Positions 26,953 to 35,996 of a stretch of DNA of 64,000 nucleotides are shown one piece after another (position 1 is the first letter of the stretch; each line of letters starts with the position of its first letter). Source of the stretch: Archaeoglobus sp. JdFR-24 (GTDB taxonomy: Archaea > Halobacteriota > Archaeoglobi > Archaeoglobales > Archaeoglobaceae); the NCBI GenBank assembly GCA_002011215.1, contig MTML01000042.1, forward strand, positions 1 through 64,000, given 5' to 3'. The notes beneath the pieces are model-generated. The model was not told where the DNA came from, searched no databases, and worked only from the letters and a program-made list of their open reading frames with translations. The position numbers and the translations under genes are program-made.

Positions 26953-28080
26953 CTATTGAAATCTCTCAACGAAACCTGCGATTCTTTCCATAGCCTTCTG
27001 GAGATTCTCCATGGATGCAGCATACGAAACTCTCACGAAATTGTTGCTACCAAATGCAACTCCTGGTGTCAACGCCACGCCAGTCTCATCAAGCAGTCTC
27101 TCAGTAAACTCGACACAGTTGATCGGAACCTCAGGATATATATAGAAAGCACCCTCTGGTTTTACAACTCTCAAACCAGCTTTTTTTATTGAGCTGTAAA
27201 CGAAGTCCCTCCTTTTTCTGAATTCCCTGACCATACTATCCGTTATTTCTTTTGCTATCCCATCCGAAATGACCTCTGCAATTGCTTTTTGGGCAAAGGC
27301 TGGTGCACAAACACCATTTACCTGATGGATCTTGAGTATGGAGTTTAGGATCTCCTTATCTGCTATAACGTAGCCGACTCTCCAGCCAGTCATCGCAAGA
27401 GATTTGGAAAAGGCATTTATTACAACCACGTTCTCCATTCCGGCGAGGGTGGTAGGTTTTTTATCGTAGTATATGGAGTCGTAAACCTCATCGCTTATCA
27501 GGATTGATTTGTGGTCTTTCACTATTTCGGCAATCTTTTTCAGCTTCTTTCCGTTCATCACCGCCCCAGTTGGGTTGTTTGGATAATTCAGGAAAACTGC
27601 TGAAACACTATCATCCATCAATTCGTTAATTGTATCTGCATCAACCTCAAAATCGTTATCTGATGTATCAGGTGTTACTGAATTTGCCTCACAAAGCTTT
27701 GCATAGGTGAAATAGGATAGAAAATTCGGGACAGGAATTATGACATTGCTGTTTCTCTCGATAAATGCAAAACTTGCGTTAATCAATCCCTCGCTCGCTC
27801 CAGCGGTGATCATCACCTCATCGGTTGAAACTCCGTATTTCTCTGCGATAAGCTCTCTCAGCTCCTCAAGCCCCAGATTGGATGTATAGTGGGTGTACCC
27901 TTTCTCCATTGCTTCACGAGCTCTCTTTATTATTTCGGGGTGTGTGGTGAAGTCCGGTTCGCCTATAGTAAGGCTTATAACATCCTTTCCGCTTTTTTTA
28001 GCTCTCTCAACGACCTCAAACATCTTTCTGATGAGAGAAGTTGAGATTTCAGACACTCTCCTGGTTTCTTTGAATTCCAT
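26953..28080 (-). CDS. Class I/II aminotransferase, aspartate aminotransferase-like
   Basis: A 375-residue fold-type I PLP enzyme: SLTIGEPDFTTHPEI at the N-terminus, FLNYPNNPTGAVM, and the PLP lysine in INAFSKSLAMTGWRVGYVIA. Such archaeal enzymes act on aspartate, aromatic or other amino acids; exact specificity cannot be read off. ATG 28080 (MEFKETRRVSEI) has GGAGTGA upstream and begins 7 bp after the stop of the RPA-associated gene, so it is the third gene of that operon. Confidence 0.87.
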   Translation of the reverse strand: MEFKETRRVSEISTSLIRKMFEVVERAKKSGKDVISLTIGEPDFTTHPEIIKRAREAMEKGYTHYTSNLGLEELRELIAEKYGVSTDEVMITAGASEGLINASFAFIERNSNVIIPVPNFLSYFTYAKLCEANSVTPDTSDNDFEVDADTINELMDDSVSAVFLNYPNNPTGAVMNGKKLKKIAEIVKDHKSILISDEVYDSIYYDKKPTTLAGMENVVVINAFSKSLAMTGWRVGYVIADKEILNSILKIHQVNGVCAPAFAQKAIAEVISDGIAKEITDSMVREFRKRRDFVYSSIKKAGLRVVKPEGAFYIYPEVPINCVEFTERLLDETGVALTPGVAFGSNNFVRVSYAASMENLQKAMERIAGFVERFQ

Positions 28081-28087
28081 ATTTATG

Positions 28088-28861
28088 TCACTCCTCCTCT
28101 TCAAGGAGATCACTCAAATCCCACTCTTCCTCTTCAAACTCAAAGTCATCCAGATCTATGTCAGGTTCTATGTCAGATATATCCTCTTCCTGCACCTCAA
28201 CTTCTGTGACTTTCTTTGTTACCTTTGCCTCATCTACAAGCTCTGTTTCGCTTACAGCCTCAGTCTTGTCAAGATCGCTGAAAACTTCAACCTCTTCTTT
28301 TATTGCAAGAAGAGCGTTCTTCACAGTCTGGAGGTACTCTTCAACGTCTGTATTGTAAACCTCCTTTGCCAGCTGGCAATCTTCATCGCAATCATCGAGC
28401 ATGTTTTTTAGCCTTTCCACAGTTCTTCTGGCGGTCTCGACCACCCAGAAATCTCTGGTCTCACTATCAACAACAGATATCGCTTCCGGTCTGAGCGATA
28501 TGAATGACCTCGTTTCACCCTCAAAGATGTTGAGTTTTGCAACAACTGCTATCAGTTCAGGAGGCTGGATTTCGAGGAGAGATTCAAGCGCATCTGCCTG
28601 GTATCTTCCGATGAATCCAGTTATAACCCCTGTGGGGTCACTTATTCTTATTCTCCAGAAATTGGAATCCGGTCTAACTTCTTCCTTATCGAGAAGTACA
28701 CCAACGAAGAAAACTCTGTTGCATCTTGCGCCTGTGGGAGTTAGAACATATTTGGGCATTCTATCTCCACTCTCTGAGGTCATATAGGTTGATTTTGAGA
28801 GCTCGTAAGCAAAAACTCTTTTTGCGATCTCTCTTTTTTGAAGAGGCATCATCCTCATCAC
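28088..28861 (-). CDS. RPA-associated OB-fold protein (COG3390-like)
   Basis: A 257-residue protein with an N-terminal OB-like domain (RREIAKRVFAYEL-type start, VFFVGVLLDKEEVRPDSNFW, IRISDPTGVITGFIGRYQ) and a strongly acidic C-terminal tail rich in Asp/Glu. Archaeal homologues sit next to RPA and bind with it in single-stranded DNA complexes. The start overlaps the upstream RPA gene by four bases, so they are coupled. Confidence 0.85.
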   Translation of the reverse strand: MMRMMPLQKREIAKRVFAYELSKSTYMTSESGDRMPKYVLTPTGARCNRVFFVGVLLDKEEVRPDSNFWRIRISDPTGVITGFIGRYQADALESLLEIQPPELIAVVAKLNIFEGETRSFISLRPEAISVVDSETRDFWVVETARRTVERLKNMLDDCDEDCQLAKEVYNTDVEEYLQTVKNALLAIKEEVEVFSDLDKTEAVSETELVDEAKVTKKVTEVEVQEEDISDIEPDIDLDDFEFEEEEWDLSDLLEEEE

Positions 28862-29820
28862 CCCAGCATACTCTGTATTTCAGCAAGAATATCGTTGGTC
28901 TCCTTGATCACGTCTCTCTTCAAAAAGTCTATCTCCCTGACAATGAGATATCTCTCTCCACGCGAACCGATAATTCTGAAGTATCTGCCGAGCAATCTGT
29001 TTTTGAGCTCGCTTAATACTGATTCTCTATCCAGGGTCTCGGTTGCTATTTTTCTTGCCTCCTCAAGCCCAATCTCGGTAAGATATTTTATGTTCTCCTC
29101 ATTCAGAATAACATCATAGCAGTTCAGGCCATCATCTATAACCCCTTTTACTCTCAGATCATCGTAACCTTCTACCTTGCCATGGGTAGCGCATAAACCT
29201 TTTTTGAGGGCCCTGTGGCATTCGGGACACCTCTGGATTAAACCGCTGCCCTGCTGGATGGCAACAAGAGATCCCACAATCTCAATCTCTCTTGGTGGGA
29301 GGGATATATCTTCATCGATCTCTATGATCTCGGAATTTCTGTTTATATTCACCTGGAGCCTGCCCCCAAAGGAATCTGTAACCACGTTTTTGAAAATGTA
29401 ACTTTTACCCTCCTCAACTTCAGGCTTTCTGGCCTTAGCCCATACAACGAATTTTATTATTCCGGTGCTGTCTCCAATAAGCCCAACCTGAGATACGTTC
29501 GGACTCTCAGTATCCCATAGCTGAACAACCTTGGCCTTAAGACTGACCCATTCACCTGATTTTGAAAGATCAGAAATATTCTTTAATGGACTCTCTCTCG
29601 AAAATAAGTCTTCTCTGGCAATATCAAGTTCCTTTATAAGATAGTTGGTAACAGTCCTGATAGCCTCATCTTCGGGAACTTTAAATTCATAAATAAGCAA
29701 TTTCAACCTCTTTGAAACCTCTTTCGGATCAACATCATGCCCCATTTTTTTAAATCTTGACAGGATTTGGTCTGTGAGTCTGTCGATCACTTCATCCTTT
29801 TTAGTGGGATTTTCTGTCAT
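28858..29820 (-). CDS. rpa: Replication protein A, single-stranded DNA-binding
   Basis: About 320 residues with at least two OB folds (WVSLKAKVVQLWDTESPNVS and IKGVIDDG-like region) and a zinc-finger-like CPECHRALKKGLCATHG that is typical of archaeal RPA. It coats single-stranded DNA in replication and repair. ATG 29820 follows a perfect GAGGTGAT at 8-base spacing and is preferred to the frame's first ATG at 29877. Confidence 0.9.
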   Translation of the reverse strand: MTENPTKKDEVIDRLTDQILSRFKKMGHDVDPKEVSKRLKLLIYEFKVPEDEAIRTVTNYLIKELDIAREDLFSRESPLKNISDLSKSGEWVSLKAKVVQLWDTESPNVSQVGLIGDSTGIIKFVVWAKARKPEVEEGKSYIFKNVVTDSFGGRLQVNINRNSEIIEIDEDISLPPREIEIVGSLVAIQQGSGLIQRCPECHRALKKGLCATHGKVEGYDDLRVKGVIDDGLNCYDVILNEENIKYLTEIGLEEARKIATETLDRESVLSELKNRLLGRYFRIIGSRGERYLIVREIDFLKRDVIKETNDILAEIQSMLG

Positions 29821-30038
29821 GTCGCAATCACCTCTTTTCAGATGAAGGATGAGTTCAACTTCAATAAGTTTTTCCATTAGTGCGAAAGTGGAAAAGATCT
29901 TTCAGATTGCGATGTGAGTTGATGAATTCAACAAGTGCAATAGATAAATCCAAAACAAACGGTCAAATTTAACTTGATTGGAATTCGATCATCAATCGGG
30001 CTGAAAATTTTTATGCTGGCATTTGGGAGCTAAGAGGG

Positions 30039-31031
30039 ATGGGTAGAGGTGAAAGTAGCGTTGGAGATGAAGGCGTGCTTGAAGAAGTATATGGAAAGAA
30101 AGGGAAGAAAGAGGTGGGAGAGGTAGAAGAGATAGTGAAATTTCTGGCAATGAATCGGGCCTATCCAGTATGCAGCAAAAATGGGCGAATTTATTTTATC
30201 AGTCGAAGGAATAATGTTTTTGGCAGGTTTAAGGATCACATCATTGAGAAACTGAATTTAAGAACTGAGGAAGATTGTAAAAGGATAAGGGAAGCCATTA
30301 AGGAGGAGATTTCAAAGTCAGGATTGAGAGTGAATAGGCCGATAAAGAAATGGGTTAAGGAGGAGAGACCCAGAGAGATGTTGGTAAAACACGGTGCGGA
30401 GAAGCTCAATACTACAAAGTTGCTGGCGATAATTCTCAGAACTGGGAGCGATGGCGTGAGTGCGGAAGATCTGGCCAGAAAGTTGATGAATCACTTTGGG
30501 AGTTTGAGGGCAATGGATTCAGCTTCAATCACTGAATTATGTGAGATCGAGGGAATAGGGATTGCCAAGGCAGCACAGGTCAAGGCAGCACTGGAGATTG
30601 GAAAAAGGCTGATGAGAGAGAACGCTGAGAAAATAAAAAGGATAAAGGATGTTAATGATGTGGTTGGATATGTGTTCGATTACTACTCTCCTTACCTGAG
30701 AGATGCGAAGAAGGAGTTCTTCAACGTTATTTTGCTGGATAGCAGTAACAAGCCCATCAAAAATCTAGAATTGAGTAAAGGGGGCCTCGATGCGAGTATT
30801 GTTGATGTGAGGGAAATAGTCAGGGAAGCATCGAGAGAGGGAGCAGCATCAATCATTCTGGTGCACAATCATCCAAGCGGGGAAGCAGAGCCTTCTGGTG
30901 AGGACATAAGGATTACAAAAAGGATAGTTGAGGCTTGCAATCTGATTGGGGTTAGAGTTCTGGATCATGTTATAATAGGGAAGAACAGGGAAGATTATGT
31001 GAGTTTTCTGGAGAAGGGGTTGCTGGCTTAA
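30039..31031 (+). CDS. radC: RadC/JAB-domain protein with an archaeal N-terminal extension
   Basis: Residues from about 115 match RadC: REMLVKHGAEKLNTTKLLAI, helix-hairpin-helix LCEIEGIGIAKAAQVKAALE, and the JAMM metalloprotease-like site HNHPSGEAEPSGED. The first ~110 residues are extra, charged and unrecognised. RadC proteins are mostly bacterial and their role, despite the name, is unsettled. A TATA-like AAATTTTTATG lies about 25-30 bp before the ATG. Downstream DNA is decayed accessory sequence. Confidence 0.85.
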   Translation: MGRGESSVGDEGVLEEVYGKKGKKEVGEVEEIVKFLAMNRAYPVCSKNGRIYFISRRNNVFGRFKDHIIEKLNLRTEEDCKRIREAIKEEISKSGLRVNRPIKKWVKEERPREMLVKHGAEKLNTTKLLAIILRTGSDGVSAEDLARKLMNHFGSLRAMDSASITELCEIEGIGIAKAAQVKAALEIGKRLMRENAEKIKRIKDVNDVVGYVFDYYSPYLRDAKKEFFNVILLDSSNKPIKNLELSKGGLDASIVDVREIVREASREGAASIILVHNHPSGEAEPSGEDIRITKRIVEACNLIGVRVLDHVIIGKNREDYVSFLEKGLLA

Positions 31032-31180
31032 TTAGCAGACTGATTTCATATTTTGAATATTCAAGATTCTAAAAATTTTTGACGCTTGGTGTTTAGTTAA
31101 AGTTCATACTATGGCTACTAAGATTTAAAAACCTGAATCAATGGGATTTAAATACAAATTGTTTACATGTAAAGTATTAC

Positions 31181-31416
31181 ATGAAGAAAGGCAGAATAGG
31201 ATAAATATTCAAACCAGGATAGATGAAAATTTAGATGTATGCCCAAGAACATCTCGGACTATAAAAGAAAAAGTATAAAGTGTATTGTATCAGAAGCCAT
31301 CGAAGAATATGTCGCGAAATGTGAGAAAGATTGAAAAAGATCCTTTTTTTGGAATAATTGGGAGTTTTGAAACAAAAGAAGGCAACTGGAGCGAAAGAGA
31401 TGACTGGAGGGTGTAA
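31181..31416 (+). pseudogene. Decayed VapB-like antitoxin
   Basis: Conceptual translation in shifting frames gives RINIQTRIDENLD (ribbon-helix-helix strand), then KCIVSEAIEEYVAKCEKD, then after another frame change DPFFGIIGSFETKEGNWSE and RDDWRV with a stop. The C-terminal block is typical of archaeal VapB antitoxins. At least two frame breaks are required, so no functional protein is expected. Confidence 0.6.
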
Positions 31417-31887
31417 CTGGGAGAGGGTGAAACATACTGGAATACAGTTATCGACACCAGTGCCCTGATACCCTTCAACAAAAAAGATAAAAATCAGGTT
31501 AAAGCCGTAAAACACCTTGAAGAATCAGTGAAGAAAGGAATAAGGTTTGTAATTGGAAAGCATGTGTTGGTTGAATATCTGGATAGGGTTACAAAAAGAA
31601 TCGGGAAGAGGTTTTTGTGAATGGTGGTAGACGATATGGTAAAAGAGCACATCAAAAAGATTCGAAAGATGATGCCAAAAGATAAAAACAACTCTTGAGA
31701 ATTATAAAGAGGCTAAGAAAAATGATGGTAAATTGAGTGTGCTGCTGTTAATTTCGAAGGTCCACGAGTTTCTGACCAGTAAAGATGATTTGATGTTTCA
31801 CGAGAGTATATAGCTAAAAGTGAAACAAAGGACTATATTAAAGAAAAAGAAACATTAAATGAACTTTTAAGGAGAATAAAAGGCTAA
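31417..31887 (+). pseudogene. Decayed VapC-like PIN-domain toxin
   Basis: Immediately after the antitoxin remnant, NTVIDTSALIPFNKKDKNQV is the first Asp motif of a PIN ribonuclease. It runs on as a VapC-like helix pair to a stop at about 31619; later pieces (VKEHIKKIRKMMPKD, SVLLLISKVHEFLTSKDDL) continue in other frames. The start codon is missing and several frameshifts are present, so the toxin is dead. Confidence 0.6.
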
Positions 31888-32268
31888 AAGAAGATTTTAG
31901 TGTAATCCGGTTGGAGTAAGAGTTAAGGAGTTTTTCAATGCAACAAACAATTTCATTTTGTTTATATGGTGTGGGAATTGGAACCACCAATAGATAACTC
32001 ATTAATATTTAAAAATACGTCGCATGGATAAACAGATATGGATAAAAAAGGATGAATTAACTGTTTTTGCATGAAATTTTAATACATATCATCAGCAGTA
32101 TGAGTACCTCAGCAACATCAATAATTCATTTAAAAGGGGCTTTGAAAGAACAAACCCCAGCATCTGCTTGTAGCAGGTTATTTATATTCTCATACACTCT
32201 CACTAATTTCTAGAATCAGGATAATCTATTTCTAATATTATGCAGACATTAACTGGGTGGTTAAATTG
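31888..32268. other. AT-rich gap after the vapBC remnant
   Basis: No coding frame is supported. TATA-like patches occur (for example near 32008 and 32188); the last ones may serve the PEBP lipoprotein gene. The stretch is probably continuing degenerate accessory DNA. Confidence 0.4.
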
Positions 32269-32871
32269 ATGCCCGTTAAAATTAACGGTATCATTATGGT
32301 CTTAACTGCAATTCTACTGTTGTTTCTTGCCTCCATCTTTTCAGGATGCAGCGGAATTGAAAATGTGAAGGATATGAAAGACAAATCTGCTGGACTATCT
32401 GAAGGAGCAAAATCCCCGAATATTGTGGTAAAACTGGGTTTTGAGACCTTTCCGAAAAAGTACACCTGTGGTGGTGAAGATATATCTCCATCAATCAAGC
32501 TTTCAGGAATATCTGAAAATGTAAAATCCCTTGCTATAATTATGGATGATCCTGATGCACCCTATGGTACTTTCACCCACTGGATAGCCTGGAACATCCC
32601 TCGAACCTCAGACTCACTGGAGATCCCAGAAGGAATCCCTCAAGATAGTATCCTGAATTCGTTAATGATCCAGGGCATGAACGATTTCGGAAAAATCGGT
32701 TATGGAGGACCATGTCCACCTCCTGGAAAACCACACAGATATTTCCTTAAGGTATATGGCCTTGACACCGAACTTCAAATTGAACCGGGATCAAGGAGAT
32801 CAGATCTGGAAAGGGCTATGGAAAGACATGTTGTGCAGTATGGAGAGACAATGGCTATTTACGGGAAGTAA
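32269..32871 (+). CDS. PEBP/YbhB-family lipoprotein
   Basis: About 200 residues. A lipoprotein signal (LLLFLASIFSGC) is followed by a short linker and a PEBP domain with PKKYTCGGEDISPSIKLSG, IIMDDPDAPYGTFTHWIAWN and GPCPPPGKPHRYFLKVYGLD, the ligand-pocket motifs of the Raf-kinase-inhibitor-like family. It would sit on the outer membrane face; function is unknown. ATG 32269 with GGGTGG at eight-base spacing is preferred over GTG 32257. Confidence 0.87.
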   Translation: MPVKINGIIMVLTAILLLFLASIFSGCSGIENVKDMKDKSAGLSEGAKSPNIVVKLGFETFPKKYTCGGEDISPSIKLSGISENVKSLAIIMDDPDAPYGTFTHWIAWNIPRTSDSLEIPEGIPQDSILNSLMIQGMNDFGKIGYGGPCPPPGKPHRYFLKVYGLDTELQIEPGSRRSDLERAMERHVVQYGETMAIYGK

Positions 32872-32953
32872 TCGGCAAGTCAGCAACTGCGATGGCAACA
32901 ATCAGAAATCGATAAACATGAATTTTAAACTCACACTCAACACTATACATCAA

Positions 32954-33292
32954 TCATAAAAGCCTCATCAGCGGGTATCTCTTCGCCTCATCCCACTCTA
33001 TAACTGCAGAAACCTCCGCGTCACCAACTTTAACTTTAACTCTGGCTCTTATCAAATCTCCGCTGAGAGTGGTGTAACCAAAACCTGAAATGGCGTCTCT
33101 CAACTTCTCTCTATTTATCTTAACCTCTGCATCAACAACAAAAGGTTGCAACCTCATACAACTCTCCATTGCAGTTTCAAGAATTTTTGCATTTTCAAAA
33201 CTAACAGGAGCACCAGTAAATTGATGAAGAAGCGCTCCTAACTTTATTCCAGCTTCGAAAGCAGCTTCCTCTCTCTTCTCCTCTCTAACCAT
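32954..33292 (-). CDS. mptD: Archaeal dihydroneopterin aldolase MptD (DUF381)
   Basis: A 112-residue protein matching the archaeal MptD/DUF381 family: AFEAGIKLGALLHQFTGAPVS near the start and KVGDAEVSAVIEWDE at the end. MptD cleaves dihydroneopterin to 6-hydroxymethyl-dihydropterin in tetrahydromethanopterin synthesis, the C1 carrier used with Fwd. It overlaps the pssA 3' end by 49 bp and is the last gene of the artA operon. Confidence 0.82.
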   Translation of the reverse strand: MVREEKREEAAFEAGIKLGALLHQFTGAPVSFENAKILETAMESCMRLQPFVVDAEVKINREKLRDAISGFGYTTLSGDLIRARVKVKVGDAEVSAVIEWDEAKRYPLMRLL

Positions 33293-33912
33293 AATCCTAC
33301 CTCCTTGGGGAATGGACTGAAAAGATAAAGGAGTGTAAGACCAGCAGTGGCAAATGCAGAATCCTTGATAAAAATCGATGAAATAATTACAACGCCTGTT
33401 ATCGTGAGCAGGAACTTATCTCTGATCTTCGGATACCTCAGGTTGCAAATCATGAAAAAGGAGAGAATAAATGCAACACTCCCCACAATGTAGCTGGGAA
33501 GCTCTAAGTAAATAAGAGACCCCACAAAAAGGGCTGCAGCAGTTATTGGATAACCGATAAATTCATCTTTTACTTTAAGCAGGTTGAACCTCGCAAGTCT
33601 GAGCATTCCTGTTATCAGAAAAAGTCCTGATATCGAAAAGTACATCCAGCCATTCGATATAGCTATGATCATCAGAGCGGGAAGAACACCAAATGAGATA
33701 AGATCAGCAAGAGAATCCAGATCCTCTCCTAAAATACTGCCTTCAATTCTGCTGATTGCGCCATCCACCCCATCCATTATCACAGCAATAAAGAGAAAGA
33801 TTGCAGAGTAACTCAGATCATAGAACACGAAATATATTCCTAGAAAACCAAATAGTGCATTTAAAGCACTGAAAATGTCCGCAAGGCGAACATCATTTAA
33901 CACTCCGAACAT
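33244..33912 (-). CDS. pssA: CDP-alcohol phosphatidyltransferase, archaetidylserine synthase
   Basis: A 222-residue membrane protein with about six spans and the CDP-alcohol transferase motif DGVDGAISRIEGSILGEDLD with SLAD after it. Its length and its partner Asd point to CDP-archaeol:serine transfer, giving archaetidylserine. GGTGA precedes the ATG. It follows asd by 29 bp. Confidence 0.87.
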   Translation of the reverse strand: MFGVLNDVRLADIFSALNALFGFLGIYFVFYDLSYSAIFLFIAVIMDGVDGAISRIEGSILGEDLDSLADLISFGVLPALMIIAISNGWMYFSISGLFLITGMLRLARFNLLKVKDEFIGYPITAAALFVGSLIYLELPSYIVGSVAFILSFFMICNLRYPKIRDKFLLTITGVVIISSIFIKDSAFATAGLTLLYLFSPFPKEVGLWLERRRERKLLSKLE

Positions 33913-33941
33913 ACATTCACCTTATATGTAATTAAGCAACC

Positions 33942-34508
33942 TCACCTTATAGCTATTGTCTCTCCAGCTTTAATTTTTTCTCCAGGTTTTCTTGTGATAC
34001 GATATCCTTCAGGAAAATCCACTGTAATTCGTGAACCAAACCTGATAATTCCTATTTTTTGACCTTTTTTTACCTCTTCCCCCTCTCTGACATAACAGAC
34101 AATTCTCCTTGCAAAAAACCCGGCTATCTGGGTCACCTTAAATTCTCCGCCTTCATTACTTATGTATATTTCGTTCCTCTCATTTTGCTCGCCTCTTCTG
34201 TATGCTGGAAAAAATGTGCCTTTTTTGTAGATTATTTTTGTAATCTTTCCGCTAACGGGAGCTCTGGTTATGTGACAATCAAGGGGGCTCATAAAAATCT
34301 CAAGTCTTCTGGCATCAACATAGTCTATTTTACCGTCTGCAGGCGAAATGATTCCGTTATGGATCTCCCTTGGAGGGTCTCTGAAAAAGAAAATGGTGAA
34401 TATGGTCAGGATTAAGATAAAAATGAATAAAGGAAAGTAGAAAAGGTAAGTTATAACAAGTAAAATAACTTCAGGTAGAATGAAGATGTATCCGCTCTTA
34501 TCGATCAA
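33942..34508 (-). CDS. asd: Archaetidylserine decarboxylase
   Basis: About 188 residues with two N-terminal hydrophobic segments, then the decarboxylase domain: FRDPPREIHNGIISPADGKI, MSPLDCHITRAPVSGKI and the self-cleavage site RFGSRITV (GS bond giving a pyruvoyl group). It would convert archaetidylserine to archaetidylethanolamine. TTG 34508 stands four bases after GAGGTGAG; GTG 34517 is the alternative but would sit inside that Shine-Dalgarno. Confidence 0.87.
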   Translation of the reverse strand: MIDKSGYIFILPEVILLVITYLFYFPLFIFILILTIFTIFFFRDPPREIHNGIISPADGKIDYVDARRLEIFMSPLDCHITRAPVSGKITKIIYKKGTFFPAYRRGEQNERNEIYISNEGGEFKVTQIAGFFARRIVCYVREGEEVKKGQKIGIIRFGSRITVDFPEGYRITRKPGEKIKAGETIAIR

Positions 34509-34529
34509 AAATCTCACCTCTCATACTTT

Positions 34530-35303
34530 TCATTTTCTTTCATTTTGCCAGCCCCACCTCTCCACTAAAACATTCTTCAGATTGAGTATAAGCTCTGCAA
34601 GCTCTGGAATAATCTTGAAAACTGCAAGGGAAATCAGAATTAGTGCTAAGGTAGCAAGAACTTTTGAAATCACATGGTGTGCTATATAGAAGCTATTCTC
34701 CCCGAACCAGGAGTATGCAAAGCTTGCGGTAACGAATACGTTTCTAAAAAGATTCAGTATGTATATGGTCGGCACGGACACGAGGAAAGCGGCTATTTTT
34801 CTTCTCAGATCGGCTCTAACGCCGAGAGTCGCTCCACTGAAAAGTGCCATACTCTCAATGCCAGTACACGCAAGTATGATCTCCACATAATGTTCGTTCA
34901 GCATAATTACTGTATCTGAGTACCTCTCAAAGCTAAATTTCAGCAGATGGCCCAAAGCTATGGTTCTGTCTGCTGTGAAGGATATGAGTGATAACTTGAG
35001 CTCCTCATTTAATGCGAAAGGGAAGTAAACAATGGCTGCAAGAGCAGAAAAGGAAGTGATATCTACGAATGTGTTCAGATTTTTCTTTTTATCTGTTAAA
35101 ATTGTGATTCCGAGGACAATGAAAAATAAGAATGCCAAGGTAACTACAACAGAATTGAAATAATCACCAATTTCGAGATAATGAGGTAGTTTTGTAATCC
35201 ACACTATACCAAACAGTATCCACCCTAAACCACCTGCCGGTTCTATTCTTGAAGCGACAAATATGATCATCAAGATTAAAGAGGATAGGAGCAGTATATC
35301 CAT
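34530..35303 (-). CDS. artA: Archaeosortase A
   Basis: A 257-residue protein with about eight membrane spans and the exosortase/archaeosortase triad: Cys in ILACTGIESMALFSGA, Arg in LNLFRNVFVTASFAY and His in YIAHHVISKV. ArtA processes C-terminal PGF-CTERM tails of surface proteins and joins them to lipid. It heads an operon with asd, pssA and mptD. A TATA-like TCTAAATAAAG about 15-25 bp upstream and no Shine-Dalgarno suggest a leaderless transcript. Confidence 0.87.
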   Translation of the reverse strand: MDILLLSSLILMIIFVASRIEPAGGLGWILFGIVWITKLPHYLEIGDYFNSVVVTLAFLFFIVLGITILTDKKKNLNTFVDITSFSALAAIVYFPFALNEELKLSLISFTADRTIALGHLLKFSFERYSDTVIMLNEHYVEIILACTGIESMALFSGATLGVRADLRRKIAAFLVSVPTIYILNLFRNVFVTASFAYSWFGENSFYIAHHVISKVLATLALILISLAVFKIIPELAELILNLKNVLVERWGWQNERK

Positions 35304-35348
35304 GACCGCAAAACTTTATTTAGATACTTAAACAATTCGTTAATTTGT
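35304..35348. promoter_or_regulatory. 45-bp shared divergent promoter, artA and PHP gene
   Basis: Only 45 bp separate the two divergent ATGs, and no Shine-Dalgarno is seen on either side. TATA-like cores TCTAAATAAAG (minus) and ACTTAAAC (plus) nearly touch, so both transcripts are probably leaderless and initiation may be mutually exclusive. Confidence 0.55.
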
Positions 35349-35996
35349 ATGTCGTTTGATCTTCACATTCACTCATCCTACTCAGATGGGTGTGCAGGCA
35401 TTGAAAGCATAGTTAGGAGGGCAAAGGAAAAGGGTCTTAAGATTATCGCAATAGCAGATCACTCTATCGAGCACAGGTTCGGCATGACAGAGTCAAAGGC
35501 AAGAAAACGACAGGAAGAGATTGAAAGATTCTCATCCAGATATGATATTGAGGTTTTGAGTGCAGTAGAATGCGGGATTCTTGCAGATGGTGAAATCACT
35601 CTACCTGATTTCAGGTTTGATATGATTCTTGCGTCCATTCACGACCAGCTACCTGCTGAAGAATATTACAGAAGGATTAAACTCTGCTTGAGGAAAAATA
35701 GCATTGATGTTCTTGCACACATCCATTCAACACTTTTCGGGAGCATAAATGGGAGTATGATTGAAGAAGATGAAGAAATCATTGATCTACTTCAGGAAGC
35801 TGACGTAGCTCTTGAAATTAACACCACTCACTCAGCTCCGCCAGACAACTTTTTGACATTGTGCAGCAACCGGAGAATAAAATACTCAGTTGGAAGCGAT
35901 ACACACATTCTGGGAAGAATCGGAGATGTCGAAGAGGCCTTTAAAAGAGCAAGGAAGTTTTTACCAAGGGGGAGGTTCATTCTGGATGAAAGATAG
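35349..35996 (+). CDS. PHP-domain phosphoesterase
   Basis: A 215-residue PHP-superfamily protein: FDLHIHSSYSDGCAGIE with HIH metal ligands, IAIADHSIEHRFG, AVECGILADGE, DVLAHIHSTLF and SVGSDTHILGRIG. It probably removes phosphate from a small molecule or nucleotide; the substrate is not evident. It starts an operon with a NUDIX hydrolase and TFS. Confidence 0.85.
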   Translation: MSFDLHIHSSYSDGCAGIESIVRRAKEKGLKIIAIADHSIEHRFGMTESKARKRQEEIERFSSRYDIEVLSAVECGILADGEITLPDFRFDMILASIHDQLPAEEYYRRIKLCLRKNSIDVLAHIHSTLFGSINGSMIEEDEEIIDLLQEADVALEINTTHSAPPDNFLTLCSNRRIKYSVGSDTHILGRIGDVEEAFKRARKFLPRGRFILDER

